In this document: positions 1 through 5,645 of the stretch, piece after piece | Position numbering within the stretch: the first letter of the stretch is position 1 | Layout: each line of letters opens with the position of its first letter | Origin: Chloroflexota bacterium | GTDB taxonomy: Bacteria; Chloroflexota; Limnocylindria; Limnocylindrales; CSP1-4 | NCBI GenBank assembly: GCA_003157175.1 | Contig: PMIQ01000052.1 | Location: 1-10,068 of the forward strand | DNA length: 10,068 bases | Reading direction: 5' to 3' | Translations under genes and position numbers: made by a program | The notes under the pieces: generated by a model | What the model was told of the DNA's origin: nothing | Database searches by the model: none | What the model saw: the letters and a program-made list of their open reading frames with translations, nothing else

Positions 1-158
1 GTCCCGGCCGCGTCGCTCGTGGTCAGCATCAGCGCGCCGTCGGTGTCCTCGGCGACCCCGACGATGGCAGTGATGTTGATGCCTCGCTCGCCGAGGGCGG
101 CCGCCATGCGCGCCAGGGCCCCGGGCTTGTCGTCCAACTGAACTGTGAACCAGATCAC
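1..158 (-). CDS. ACT-domain protein, N-terminal part (runs off the left edge)
   Basis: The 52 visible codons on the minus strand begin MIWFTVQLDDKPGALARMAA and continue with GERGINITAIVG. This is the classic ACT-domain opening: a beta strand, a D-K-P-G-x-L-A turn that binds the regulatory ligand, helix 1, then the G-I-N-I strand. ACT domains bind amino acids or other small ligands and usually control a metabolic enzyme, or form small stand-alone sensors. The GTG start at 158 is supported by a full AGGAGGT ribosome site (164-170) five bases upstream. The domain sits at the very N-terminus, which fits a stand-alone ACT protein, but the C-terminal part is outside the window, so a longer enzyme cannot be excluded. 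It is divergent from the ArsC-fold gene. Confidence 0.85.
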   Translation of the reverse strand, partial: MIWFTVQLDDKPGALARMAAALGERGINITAIVGVAEDTDGALMLTTSDAAG

Positions 159-163
159 GCCGC

Positions 164-170
164 ACCTCCT
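164..170 (-). promoter_or_regulatory. Ribosome binding site of the ACT-domain gene
   Basis: The minus strand reads AGGAGGT, fully complementary to the 16S anti-SD core, five bases before GTG at 158. It decides the start of this edge-truncated gene, and shows that this genome uses strong Shine-Dalgarno sites beside the leaderless starts seen elsewhere in the window. Confidence 0.75.
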
Positions 171-244
171 GCGTGGATGGTAGCGGCCGGAGGGCGCGAG
201 GGGGAGGCCGGGTCGAATACCGGGTCGTCTTTCGGCGCCGCCGC

Positions 245-250
245 TAATCT
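245..250 (+). promoter_or_regulatory. -10-like hexamer of a probable leaderless promoter (ArsC-fold gene)
   Basis: TAATCT lies exactly six bases before ATG at 257, and no Shine-Dalgarno sequence is present in between. Transcription would start at or next to the A of the ATG, giving a leaderless mRNA. No convincing -35 element is visible. The same geometry appears at 732-737 and at 5486-5491, which raises confidence in all three. Confidence 0.5.
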
Positions 251-256
251 TCTGCC

Positions 257-631
257 ATGCCCGCCCCCGCCGGTCCCACCGTCCAGATGTTCGGGCTCGT
301 CGATTCCCGGCCCACCCAGGCCGCCCTCCGCTTCTTCAAGGAGCGGCGCGTGACCGTCACGTTCGTGGACCTGCGCCGCAAGCCGATCTCGCCGGGCGAG
401 CTCCGCCGCTTCGTGGAGCGGCTCGGCGCCGCCGTGCTGCTCGACACCGACGGGCGCCAGTACAAGGACCTGGGCCTCGCCTACATGGGCCTGGGCGACG
501 ACGAGATCGCGGAGCGGCTGCTCGCCAACAATGGGCTGCTGCGGCTGCCCCTCGTCCGCTTCGGAAACGCGTTCACCGCCGGCTCGGCGGACGCCACGTG
601 GAGGAGCTGGCTCGCCGGCACGGCGAAGTAG
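257..631 (+). CDS. ArsC/Spx-fold protein lacking the catalytic cysteine
   Basis: The 124-residue product has the length and order of the ArsC family (glutaredoxin-like fold with a helical insertion). It shows a first strand VQMFGL (9-14), a DLRRKPIS segment (38-45), LLDTDGRQYKDLGLAY (61-76) like the family's G-x-x-Y-K-x-L stretch, and LLRLPLVRFGNAFTAG (94-109), which matches the cis-proline strand and C-terminal hairpin. In active arsenate reductases and Spx-type proteins the first loop holds a cysteine. Here the aligned site is Ser17 (VDSRPT), and there is no cysteine anywhere in the protein. The arginine usually before the cis-proline is Leu97. Redox or arsenate chemistry of the classical kind is therefore unlikely, and a binding or regulatory role is more plausible. 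The start is the ATG six bases after TAATCT. No arsenic genes are nearby. Confidence 0.8.
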   Translation: MPAPAGPTVQMFGLVDSRPTQAALRFFKERRVTVTFVDLRRKPISPGELRRFVERLGAAVLLDTDGRQYKDLGLAYMGLGDDEIAERLLANNGLLRLPLVRFGNAFTAGSADATWRSWLAGTAK

Positions 632-637
632 GCACCG

Positions 638-682
638 CCCGCCCGCCCGCCCGCATGGCCGCCCGCCGCCCGCCGCCCGCCC
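638..682. repeat. C-rich low-complexity tract with G-quadruplex potential on the minus strand
   Basis: Eight CCC runs occur between the ArsC-fold stop and the MarR promoter. The first four (638-652) are separated by single G residues, so the minus strand reads GGGCGGGCGGGCGGG, an ideal one-base-loop G-quadruplex pattern. The second four (662-682) have loops of 4, 4 and 1 bases. Each half is followed by a similar CCCGCATGGC or CCCGAATGGC segment, which suggests a local duplication. Confidence 0.6.
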
Positions 683-731
683 GAATGGCGGAACCCGACC
701 CGCTTTTCAGGACTCCCTGAGGAACGTGCCA

Positions 732-737
732 TAAGAT
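732..737 (+). promoter_or_regulatory. -10-like hexamer of a probable leaderless promoter (MarR-ABC operon)
   Basis: TAAGAT is followed by exactly six bases and then the GTG start at 744. There is no usable Shine-Dalgarno sequence in front of this GTG. It is probably the operon promoter, with the regulator translated from a leaderless transcript. No good -35 box or obvious inverted-repeat operator was found around it. Confidence 0.5.
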
Positions 738-743
738 AAGGCC

Positions 744-1280
744 GTGGCCGAAACATCAGGGAATACCGTAACGTTTGATGAGGTCGAGGCTCACGCCCAG
801 GCGCTGGCCCGGGCGATGCCGAAGGGGCCGCCAGGCTGGGCCTCCCACGACCTGACGTTCGGTCAGCTGCGGCTCCTCTTCGTGCTCCGTCAATCGGGGC
901 CCGTCTCGATCGGCCAGCTCGCCGACATCCTGGGCGTCACCGATGCCACCGCCTCCGAGTTCGTCGACCGAGTGGAGCGTCGCGGCCTGGCGACGCGGAT
1001 CCACCGCGAGGACGACCGCCGCGTGGTCGATTGTCAGCTCAGCGACGACGGCGCTCGCCTGCTGGCGGAGATCGAGGGTGCCCGGCAAGACGCGCTGCGA
1101 CAGGTGCTCAAGCTTCTCACGGCGGACGAATTGGCCCAGTTCGATCACTTCCTTCAGATCATGGCCGAGCGTTTGTCGGCCTCATCCCCACCATCGACCT
1201 CGACACAAGGAGGGACTCAGGTGAATCTCGGAACGCCACCCACGACCCCGGCCCGGGATGCCGGCGGAGGCCCCGCGTGA
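744..1280 (+). CDS. MarR-family transcriptional regulator
   Basis: This 178-residue protein has the MarR winged-helix layout: an N-terminal dimer helix (11-25), LTFGQLRLLFVL (38-49), a helix-turn-helix with VSIGQLADILGVTDATASEFVDR over about 54-76, the LERRGL-like end of the recognition helix (VERRGL, 77-82), a wing with EDDRRVVDCQLSDDG (89-103), and a long C-terminal dimer helix to about 144. Residues 145-178 are a disordered Ser/Thr/Gly/Pro tail beyond the usual MarR length. MarR proteins usually repress neighbouring export genes and release DNA on binding a small molecule, so it probably controls the two ABC genes that follow. The TGA overlaps the ABC start (GTGA). A single cysteine (Cys97) sits in the wing strand. 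The start is GTG at 744, supported by the hexamer six bases upstream rather than by a ribosome site. Confidence 0.9.
   Translation: MAETSGNTVTFDEVEAHAQALARAMPKGPPGWASHDLTFGQLRLLFVLRQSGPVSIGQLADILGVTDATASEFVDRVERRGLATRIHREDDRRVVDCQLSDDGARLLAEIEGARQDALRQVLKLLTADELAQFDHFLQIMAERLSASSPPSTSTQGGTQVNLGTPPTTPARDAGGGPA
1207..1213 (+). promoter_or_regulatory. Strong Shine-Dalgarno site inside the 3' end of the MarR gene
   Basis: AAGGAGG lies seven bases before GTG at 1221, which is in the MarR frame (Val160). Initiation here would translate only a 19-codon peptide (MNLGTPPTTPARDAGGGPA) that ends on the TGA overlapping the ABC ATPase start. It may serve as a ribosome loading site that boosts translation of the ABC genes by coupling. 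The site is visible; its use is inference. Confidence 0.4.
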
Positions 1281-2296
1281 GCGGCACCGACGGCCTTGCC
1301 CTGGCGACTCGCGGCCTGCGCAAGAGCTACGGATCGCGGCGAGCGCTCGACGGCCTCGACCTGTCGGTCCCGGCGGGCGTGGTGTACGGCTTCCTCGGCC
1401 CCAACGGCGCCGGCAAGACGACCACCATGCGAGTCCTGACGGGGCTGGTCCACGCCGACGGCGGCTCGGTCGAGGTGCTCGGCCAGCCTTTCAAGCGTGG
1501 AGATCGACGCCGCCTGTTCGAGGTCGGAGCGCTCGTCGAATCGCCGACCTTCTACCCGTACCTCTCGGCCCGCGCCAATCTCCGTGAGCTGGCCGCGTCC
1601 GGCGCTCCCGTGTCGGCGAAGCGCATCGAAGAGCTGCTCGATCTCGTCGGCCTGTGCGACCGCGCCGGAGACAAGGTCCAGGACTTTTCGATGGGCATGA
1701 AGCAACGGCTCGGCATCGCCGCGGCGCTGCTGAGCGACCCGAAGCTGCTTCTCCTCGACGAGCCCGCCAACGGTCTCGACCCGGCCGGCATCGTGGCCAT
1801 GCGAGACACGCTCAGGACGCTCGCGTCCCAGGGCAAAACCGTCTTCGTCTCGAGCCATCTCCTGGCCGAGATACAGGTTATGGCCGACGTCGTGGGCATC
1901 ATCGCCGCCGGAAAGCTGGTCCGCGAGGGTCCGCTCAAGGAACTCCTGTCGATGCAGGGTGTCGTCAAAGTCCGCGTCCGGCCAAACCTCGTGGACGCTG
2001 CCATCGCCACACTCGCTCCCCTCGCTCCGGTCGAACGGCTGACCGAGACGGATCGCGAGGAGGGCTGGCTGTCCGTTCATCTCGCGACCGATCGGGCGGA
2101 AGAAGTGAATCAGAAGCTGGCCGGTGATGGCATCTACGCCTCCGGCCTGGAATCGGGCACCGACCTCGAGATGCTCTTCCTCGAGCTGACAGGCGGCCAG
2201 GGAACTTCCAGTGGCGAGGGTGAGTTCGTCGGCCTGGGCTCGCCCAACGGCGGACAGAACGGCGGCGCCCCCGCCGGAAAGGGGACCGCGGCATGA
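1277..2296 (+). CDS. ABC transporter ATP-binding protein, BcrA/lantibiotic-resistance type
   Basis: The ATPase of a two-component ABC exporter, 339 residues. Visible motifs are Walker A GPNGAGKT (41-48), an E-loop LVESPTFYPYLS (86-97) where Glu88 replaces the usual Q-loop glutamine, signature FSMGMKQR (137-144), Walker B with LLLLDEPANGLDP (157-169), and the H-loop His194. The E-loop and the FSMGMKQR signature are typical of BcrA/LanF-like resistance and export ATPases. After a C-terminal regulatory region comes a Gly/Ser-rich tail of about 35 residues. The GTG start overlaps the MarR stop and has its own GGAGG site (1266-1270) six bases before it. An open frame extends far upstream within the MarR gene but is only an overlap in another frame. 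The 3' end overlaps the permease start (ATGA), so ATPase and permease are translationally coupled. Confidence 0.92.
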   Translation: MSGTDGLALATRGLRKSYGSRRALDGLDLSVPAGVVYGFLGPNGAGKTTTMRVLTGLVHADGGSVEVLGQPFKRGDRRRLFEVGALVESPTFYPYLSARANLRELAASGAPVSAKRIEELLDLVGLCDRAGDKVQDFSMGMKQRLGIAAALLSDPKLLLLDEPANGLDPAGIVAMRDTLRTLASQGKTVFVSSHLLAEIQVMADVVGIIAAGKLVREGPLKELLSMQGVVKVRVRPNLVDAAIATLAPLAPVERLTETDREEGWLSVHLATDRAEEVNQKLAGDGIYASGLESGTDLEMLFLELTGGQGTSSGEGEFVGLGSPNGGQNGGAPAGKGTAA

Positions 2297-3114
2297 GGCT
2301 CTTCCTCTCGGGAGTTCGAAAGCTCTCCCGCCGGCCGGCGACGTTCGTCACCTTCGGACTGCTTGTCGGGCTGCTGGTTCTGATCGTGATCGCCGTCGGC
2401 GCGACGGCCAACAGCACGGTGGGCAACAGCAACGGGGCCCAACGCGGCGTGGCGGCCAGGGACTTGCTCACGTTCCCGGGCGCCTACAACCGCGTGCTCG
2501 AGTTCATCCTCGGCCTCGGCGGCCTCTTCGCCATGATCTACGGAGCGGCCATCGCCGGCTCCGAATGGAGTTGGGGCACGCTCAAGTCGGCGGTGGCACG
2601 AGGCGAGAGCCGCGTCCGCTACATGCTTCTCACATTCGCGTCCATCGGGCTGATGATCGCCATCGGCATCGTGATCGCCTTCGTCGTCGCGGTCGTCGCG
2701 GACATCATCGGGGCCAACCTGGCCGGCATCTCCACGAGCGGCCTGGGCGACACGGCGACGCTCGGCGGCCTCCCCGAGCGACTTCTCAAGGGTTGGGTCG
2801 CGGTCATGGAAGAGGCGGCCCTTGGGTTCACCATTGCCACGCTGGCGCGAAGTCAGCTCGCCGGGATCGGCGCCGGCATCGCCTTCTACTTCGGCGAGAG
2901 CTTCGCCAGCATCTTCCTGCCCGACATCGTGAAGTACATGCCGTTCAGCGTTGCCAACGCGGCGCTGTCATCGGGCTCCGCCAGCGTCGGCAGTGGCGGT
3001 TCGGTGATCGCCACTCTGCCGCCCGACGAGGCCCTCCTCCTGGTCTTCGTCTGGCTGATCGCGTCCCTCTTCGTTGTCGCGCTCTTCTCGGACCGCGCCG
3101 AGATAACCGGGTAG
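2293..3114 (+). CDS. ABC-2 family transporter permease
   Basis: This 273-residue membrane protein has about six hydrophobic segments (roughly 17-38, 66-88, 111-137, 166-186, 189-209 and 246-265), the usual number for ABC-2 permeases. The cytoplasmic loop EWSWGTLKSAVARGESR (91-107) matches the E-W-x-x-G-T-L pattern seen in permeases that pair with BcrA-like ATPases. The extracellular stretches are Gly/Ser/Asn-rich. It should form the membrane channel with the upstream ATPase and export a lipid, peptide or drug-like substrate, which cannot be named from sequence. Its ATG overlaps the ATPase stop, and a purine-rich AAGGGG lies shortly upstream. It is the last gene of the operon: a 147-base gap follows. 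Confidence 0.9.
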   Translation: MRLFLSGVRKLSRRPATFVTFGLLVGLLVLIVIAVGATANSTVGNSNGAQRGVAARDLLTFPGAYNRVLEFILGLGGLFAMIYGAAIAGSEWSWGTLKSAVARGESRVRYMLLTFASIGLMIAIGIVIAFVVAVVADIIGANLAGISTSGLGDTATLGGLPERLLKGWVAVMEEAALGFTIATLARSQLAGIGAGIAFYFGESFASIFLPDIVKYMPFSVANAALSSGSASVGSGGSVIATLPPDEALLLVFVWLIASLFVVALFSDRAEITG

Positions 3115-3250
3115 GGCCCGCCTGAGTTACGCGCCTCGTTGCGATTGCGGGGGGGGCGCTTGCCTTTGATCTTCTCGCGCGATCGGCCGATCTCTGGAGA
3201 GTCGCCTGCACGGCCGAGCCAGCGGCGTGGCATTCTCTGCGGGTACGATC

Positions 3251-3257
3251 AGGAGAG
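3251..3257 (+). promoter_or_regulatory. Ribosome binding site fixing the start of the LOG-family gene
   Basis: AGGAGAG lies four bases before ATG at 3262 (five from its AGGAGA core). It supports the long form of the protein with its His-rich tail, against internal starts such as Met78 next to the conserved domain. Confidence 0.6.
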
Positions 3258-3261
3258 ACAG

Positions 3262-4236
3262 ATGCCACACTCGCACCACAAGAGGGACAAGGTCGGCCGC
3301 GGGCCGACCGAGAATGGACAACCCGAGCCGCAACCGGCCGAGGCGTCTTCGAACCCCGCGTCTCCGAGCTCCGGACCGGACGACGGGGCGGCGGCGAACC
3401 ATGACGGCGTTCACGACGGCTACGGGGATCACAACGGCAACCACGAGCGCCGCCGAAGCGGTCGCGTGACCTATCGGCCCACGGCGACCGAGATGCTTAC
3501 CGTGCACGCTCGGACCGAGGACGAGCGGCTTCTTTCGCCGCGTCATCGGCCGGCTTTCCTGGACTCCGACCCGTGGCGCTCGCTGCGCATCCTGGCCGAG
3601 TTCGTGGAAGGCTTCGACGCCCTCGCGGCCGTCGGCAAGGCGGTCACCATCTTCGGCTCGGCCCGGACGCCGGAGAGTGACCCGTACTACGCTAAGGCGC
3701 GCGAGCTGGCCGGCAACCTCGCCCGCGAGGGTTTCGCCGTCATCACCGGCGGCGGGCCCGGCATCATGGAGGCCGCAAACCGCGGCTGCCACGAGGCGGG
3801 CGGGCTTTCGATAGGCTGCAACATCGAGCTCCCGCACGAGCAATCGGTCAACCAGTGGGTCGATCTCGGTGTCGAGTTCCGCTACTTCTTCGCCCGCAAG
3901 ACGATGTTCGTCAAGTACGCCGACGGCTTCGCCATCTTCCCCGGCGGCTTCGGCACGCTCGACGAGCTGTTCGAGTCGCTGACACTGATCCAGACGGGCA
4001 AGATCCGCCACTTCCCGGTTGTCCTTGTCGGGACCGAATACTGGGCCGGCCTGCTTGACTGGATGCGCCGCGAGGCGATCACGCGCGGGGTCATCGCGCC
4101 CGAAGACCTGGACCTTCTCGTCTGCACCGACGACATGGAAGAGGCCTGCAAACGGCTGACGGCCGGCTCAACGCGCAGGGCCGCGGAGGCGGCCAAGGCC
4201 GACAAGGTAGCCGAAAAGACGGCCGGGCCCAGGTAG
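3262..4236 (+). CDS. LOG/TIGR00730-family Rossmann-fold protein with a His-rich N-terminal extension
   Basis: The conserved domain (about residues 100-305 of 324) carries the two family motifs, GGGPGIMEAANRG (163-175) and PGGFGTLDE (227-235), plus FFARKTMF (209-216) whose Arg-Lys lies in the nucleotide pocket. Proteins with these motifs are called lysine-decarboxylase-like, but characterised LOG members are phosphoribohydrolases that release a cytokinin base from its nucleoside 5'-monophosphate. The DSDPWRSLRILAEFVEGF lead-in is shared with long actinobacterial-type homologues. The first 90 or so residues are disordered, with histidines at 3, 5, 6, 47, 51, 57 and 61 and HDG-like repeats, which could bind metal. 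The C-terminal tail is Ala/Lys-rich. It is probably a single-gene unit and converges on the GNAT-Rieske gene. The exact substrate is unknown. Confidence 0.85.
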   Translation: MPHSHHKRDKVGRGPTENGQPEPQPAEASSNPASPSSGPDDGAAANHDGVHDGYGDHNGNHERRRSGRVTYRPTATEMLTVHARTEDERLLSPRHRPAFLDSDPWRSLRILAEFVEGFDALAAVGKAVTIFGSARTPESDPYYAKARELAGNLAREGFAVITGGGPGIMEAANRGCHEAGGLSIGCNIELPHEQSVNQWVDLGVEFRYFFARKTMFVKYADGFAIFPGGFGTLDELFESLTLIQTGKIRHFPVVLVGTEYWAGLLDWMRREAITRGVIAPEDLDLLVCTDDMEEACKRLTAGSTRRAAEAAKADKVAEKTAGPR

Positions 4237-4239
4237 CGC

Positions 4240-4270
4240 CGGCTCGGCGAGGCCGCACCGCGCCGAGCCG
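4240..4270. terminator. GC-rich hairpin after the LOG-family gene
   Basis: CGGCTCGGCG (4240-4249) pairs perfectly with CGCCGAGCCG (4261-4270) around an 11-base loop, four bases after the stop codon. There is no T tract, so this may be a terminator of the kind used in high-GC bacteria or an mRNA 3'-end stabiliser. Confidence 0.5.
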
Positions 4271-4289
4271 CGAAGTTTCCAGATTCACA

Positions 4290-4313
4290 CGCCGCGCAAG
4301 GACTTGCGCGGCG
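4290..4313. terminator. Perfect 11-bp hairpin between convergent genes
   Basis: CGCCGCGCAAG (4290-4300) and CTTGCGCGGCG (4303-4313) are perfectly complementary with only two bases between them, so about 9 bp would form with a six-base loop. It lies 27 bases beyond the end of the leftward GNAT-Rieske gene and can act on both strands. No T tract follows on either side. Confidence 0.5.
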
Positions 4314-4339
4314 GCTCGGGTGGCGCCAACGCCGTTGGC

Positions 4340-5479
4340 CTACTCGGGCAGGATGGGGAGCTGGGCTTCGAGGTAGCCCTCGCGGAAGCGCGCGGGATAG
4401 TATCGCAGGCGAGAGACGCGGGTCAGGCGGCGCGCCTCGATCTTCCTGGTCGGCGGCTCGGGTTTGAGCTCCGCGCCAGACGGAGACCACGGGGAGTGGT
4501 AGTTGCCGTCGGCGTCGAGCCCGCCGGTCGTGGGCATCTGGACCGTCTCGCCGGTGACCAGGTCGAAGCGACCCTCATGCAGCGGGCACGCCACGACGCA
4601 GCCGTCCAGGTCCCCGATGGAGAGTGGCGCGGCCATGTGCGGGCAGCGGTCGTCCGTCACGACGATGCCGTCGGGCGTCCATGCCACCAGCAGATCCAGG
4701 CCCGCCAGCGTGACCCGGCGCATCGAACCGGGCGTCAGATCCGCGATCGCGGCGACCTGCACAAAGGGGGCCGCGCGCGTGCCGGGAACTCGTAACTCGC
4801 GGGGTACGGCGGCCATGGGCGGAGTCGGCGGCAAGGGCGCTTCGGCCGCGCCCGCGCCGGCGGCCACCGCTCCGGCCGCTGCCGTCTGTGCGCCGGCGCC
4901 GGCTTCGAGCGCCACCAGATCGGCCAGATCGTCGGGCGTCATGGCGAACATGACGGCGTCCGTCGGCCGATCGTCGCGATCCGAAGTCCAGTTGCGGGCG
5001 AGCCCTTCGAAGCGGAAGCCGGCGTTCTCGGCGACCGCCTGGGAGGCCACGTTGCCCGGCAGCGTCCAAAGCGCCAGGCGTTCGATGTCGACGTGCTCGA
5101 AACCCCACCGCGTCACCAGACGCAGGGCCCTCGACGCGACCCCTCGCCGGCGGGCCTCCGGCGCGACCAGGTAACCGACGGCATGCAGCCGCGGGTTCGG
5201 TCCCAGGTGGAGCCCGATCGAACCGACAAATCGGTCGGTCGCTGCGTCCACGATCGCGAACTCGTAGCTCGTTCCGTCGTGCCAGGCCTGGAGCGTCATC
5301 AGGATAAAACGCCGTGCGTCGGCCTCCGTGTAGGGCACGGGGATCATCGGGATCCAGCGCTGGATCTCGGGGTCCTGGCAGGCGGCACTGACAGCCGGCG
5401 CGTCGTCCGCCCGGAAGGCGCGCAATGCGATGATGCCGTCACTCAGCGGCGGATTTGGCGGGGCCAGCTTCTCGGGCAT
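4340..5479 (-). CDS. GNAT acetyltransferase domain fused to a Rieske [2Fe-2S] domain
   Basis: One uninterrupted 379-residue frame holds two unrelated domains. Residues about 12-185 are a RimJ/RimL-like GNAT domain: GIIALRAFRADDAPAV (15-30), the acetyl-CoA loop region VGYLVAPEARRRGVASRAL (101-119) with R-R-R-G-V-A, and NVASQAVAENAGFRFEG (143-159). An Ala/Gly/Pro linker (192-225) follows. Residues about 235-350 form a Rieske domain with C-P-H (279-281), 16 residues, then C-P-L-H (298-301), so Cys279, His281, Cys298 and His301 can ligate a [2Fe-2S] cluster. A basic, aromatic C-terminal extension completes it. The protein looks cytoplasmic. GNAT domains acetylate amines and Rieske ferredoxin domains carry electrons; a joint function is not known to me. 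ATG at 5479 follows a CATACT hexamer by six bases. Met222 could start a Rieske-only protein but has no ribosome site. Confidence 0.85.
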   Translation of the reverse strand: MPEKLAPPNPPLSDGIIALRAFRADDAPAVSAACQDPEIQRWIPMIPVPYTEADARRFILMTLQAWHDGTSYEFAIVDAATDRFVGSIGLHLGPNPRLHAVGYLVAPEARRRGVASRALRLVTRWGFEHVDIERLALWTLPGNVASQAVAENAGFRFEGLARNWTSDRDDRPTDAVMFAMTPDDLADLVALEAGAGAQTAAAGAVAAGAGAAEAPLPPTPPMAAVPRELRVPGTRAAPFVQVAAIADLTPGSMRRVTLAGLDLLVAWTPDGIVVTDDRCPHMAAPLSIGDLDGCVVACPLHEGRFDLVTGETVQMPTTGGLDADGNYHSPWSPSGAELKPEPPTRKIEARRLTRVSRLRYYPARFREGYLEAQLPILPE

Positions 5480-5485
5480 GGGGCA

Positions 5486-5491
5486 AGTATG
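5486..5491 (-). promoter_or_regulatory. -10-like hexamer of a probable leaderless promoter (GNAT-Rieske gene)
   Basis: Read on the minus strand, CATACT is followed by six bases and then ATG at 5479, with no ribosome site between. This is the same spacing as at the ArsC-fold and MarR genes. A -35 element is not evident. Confidence 0.45.
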
Positions 5492-5548
5492 CCGCGTCTG
5501 GCGTTTGGCGCCCGTGCCGGCGACGGTCGAAACCGACCCGCAAAAGGG

Positions 5549-5580
5549 AGGCGGGCCGGTGAGGGGGAGCCGGCCCGCCT
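5549..5580 (-). terminator. Strong 11-bp hairpin followed by CCCTTTT on the minus strand
   Basis: AGGCGGGCCGG (5549-5559) pairs perfectly with CCGGCCCGCCT (5570-5580) over a ten-base loop. Read leftward, the stem is followed by CCCTTTTG, which resembles an intrinsic terminator. It lies upstream of the GNAT-Rieske promoter, so it would end a leftward transcript coming from about 5600-5760, or block read-through from the right. Read rightward it has no T tract. Confidence 0.45.
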
Positions 5581-5622
5581 GAGGAAAATGCACAGAGGTC
5601 GCCTAACGACGATGCCCGAAAG

Positions 5623-5645
5623 GGGTCCGTCCCCATAACGGACCC
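5623..5645. other. 8-bp hairpin in the divergent spacer
   Basis: GGGTCCGT (5623-5630) and ACGGACCC (5638-5645) form a perfect stem with a seven-base loop. It lies about 120 bases before the LLM oxidoreductase gene and may be part of its 5' leader or of a small RNA. I recognise no known riboswitch or tRNA pattern here. Confidence 0.35.

Noticed and set aside
1031..1276. Upstream extension of the ABC ATPase frame through the MarR gene
   Set aside because: It overlaps the well-supported MarR coding sequence in another frame, and has no resemblance to ABC proteins. GTG 1277 with GGAGG and the GTGA overlap explains the real start.
3244..3249. TACGAT as the -10 box of the LOG-family gene
   Set aside because: Transcription would then start inside or after the AGGAGAG ribosome site, removing it. 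The spacing does not fit either a leadered or a leaderless start.
3127..4011. Minus-strand open frame opposite the LOG-family gene
   Set aside because: The opposite strand encodes conserved GGGPGIMEAANRG and PGGFGTLDE motifs; the antisense product has no recognisable motif.
4340..4816. Separate Rieske gene starting at Met222 of the fusion
   Set aside because: There is no ribosome site or promoter-like hexamer before that codon, and the frame is continuous with the GNAT domain.
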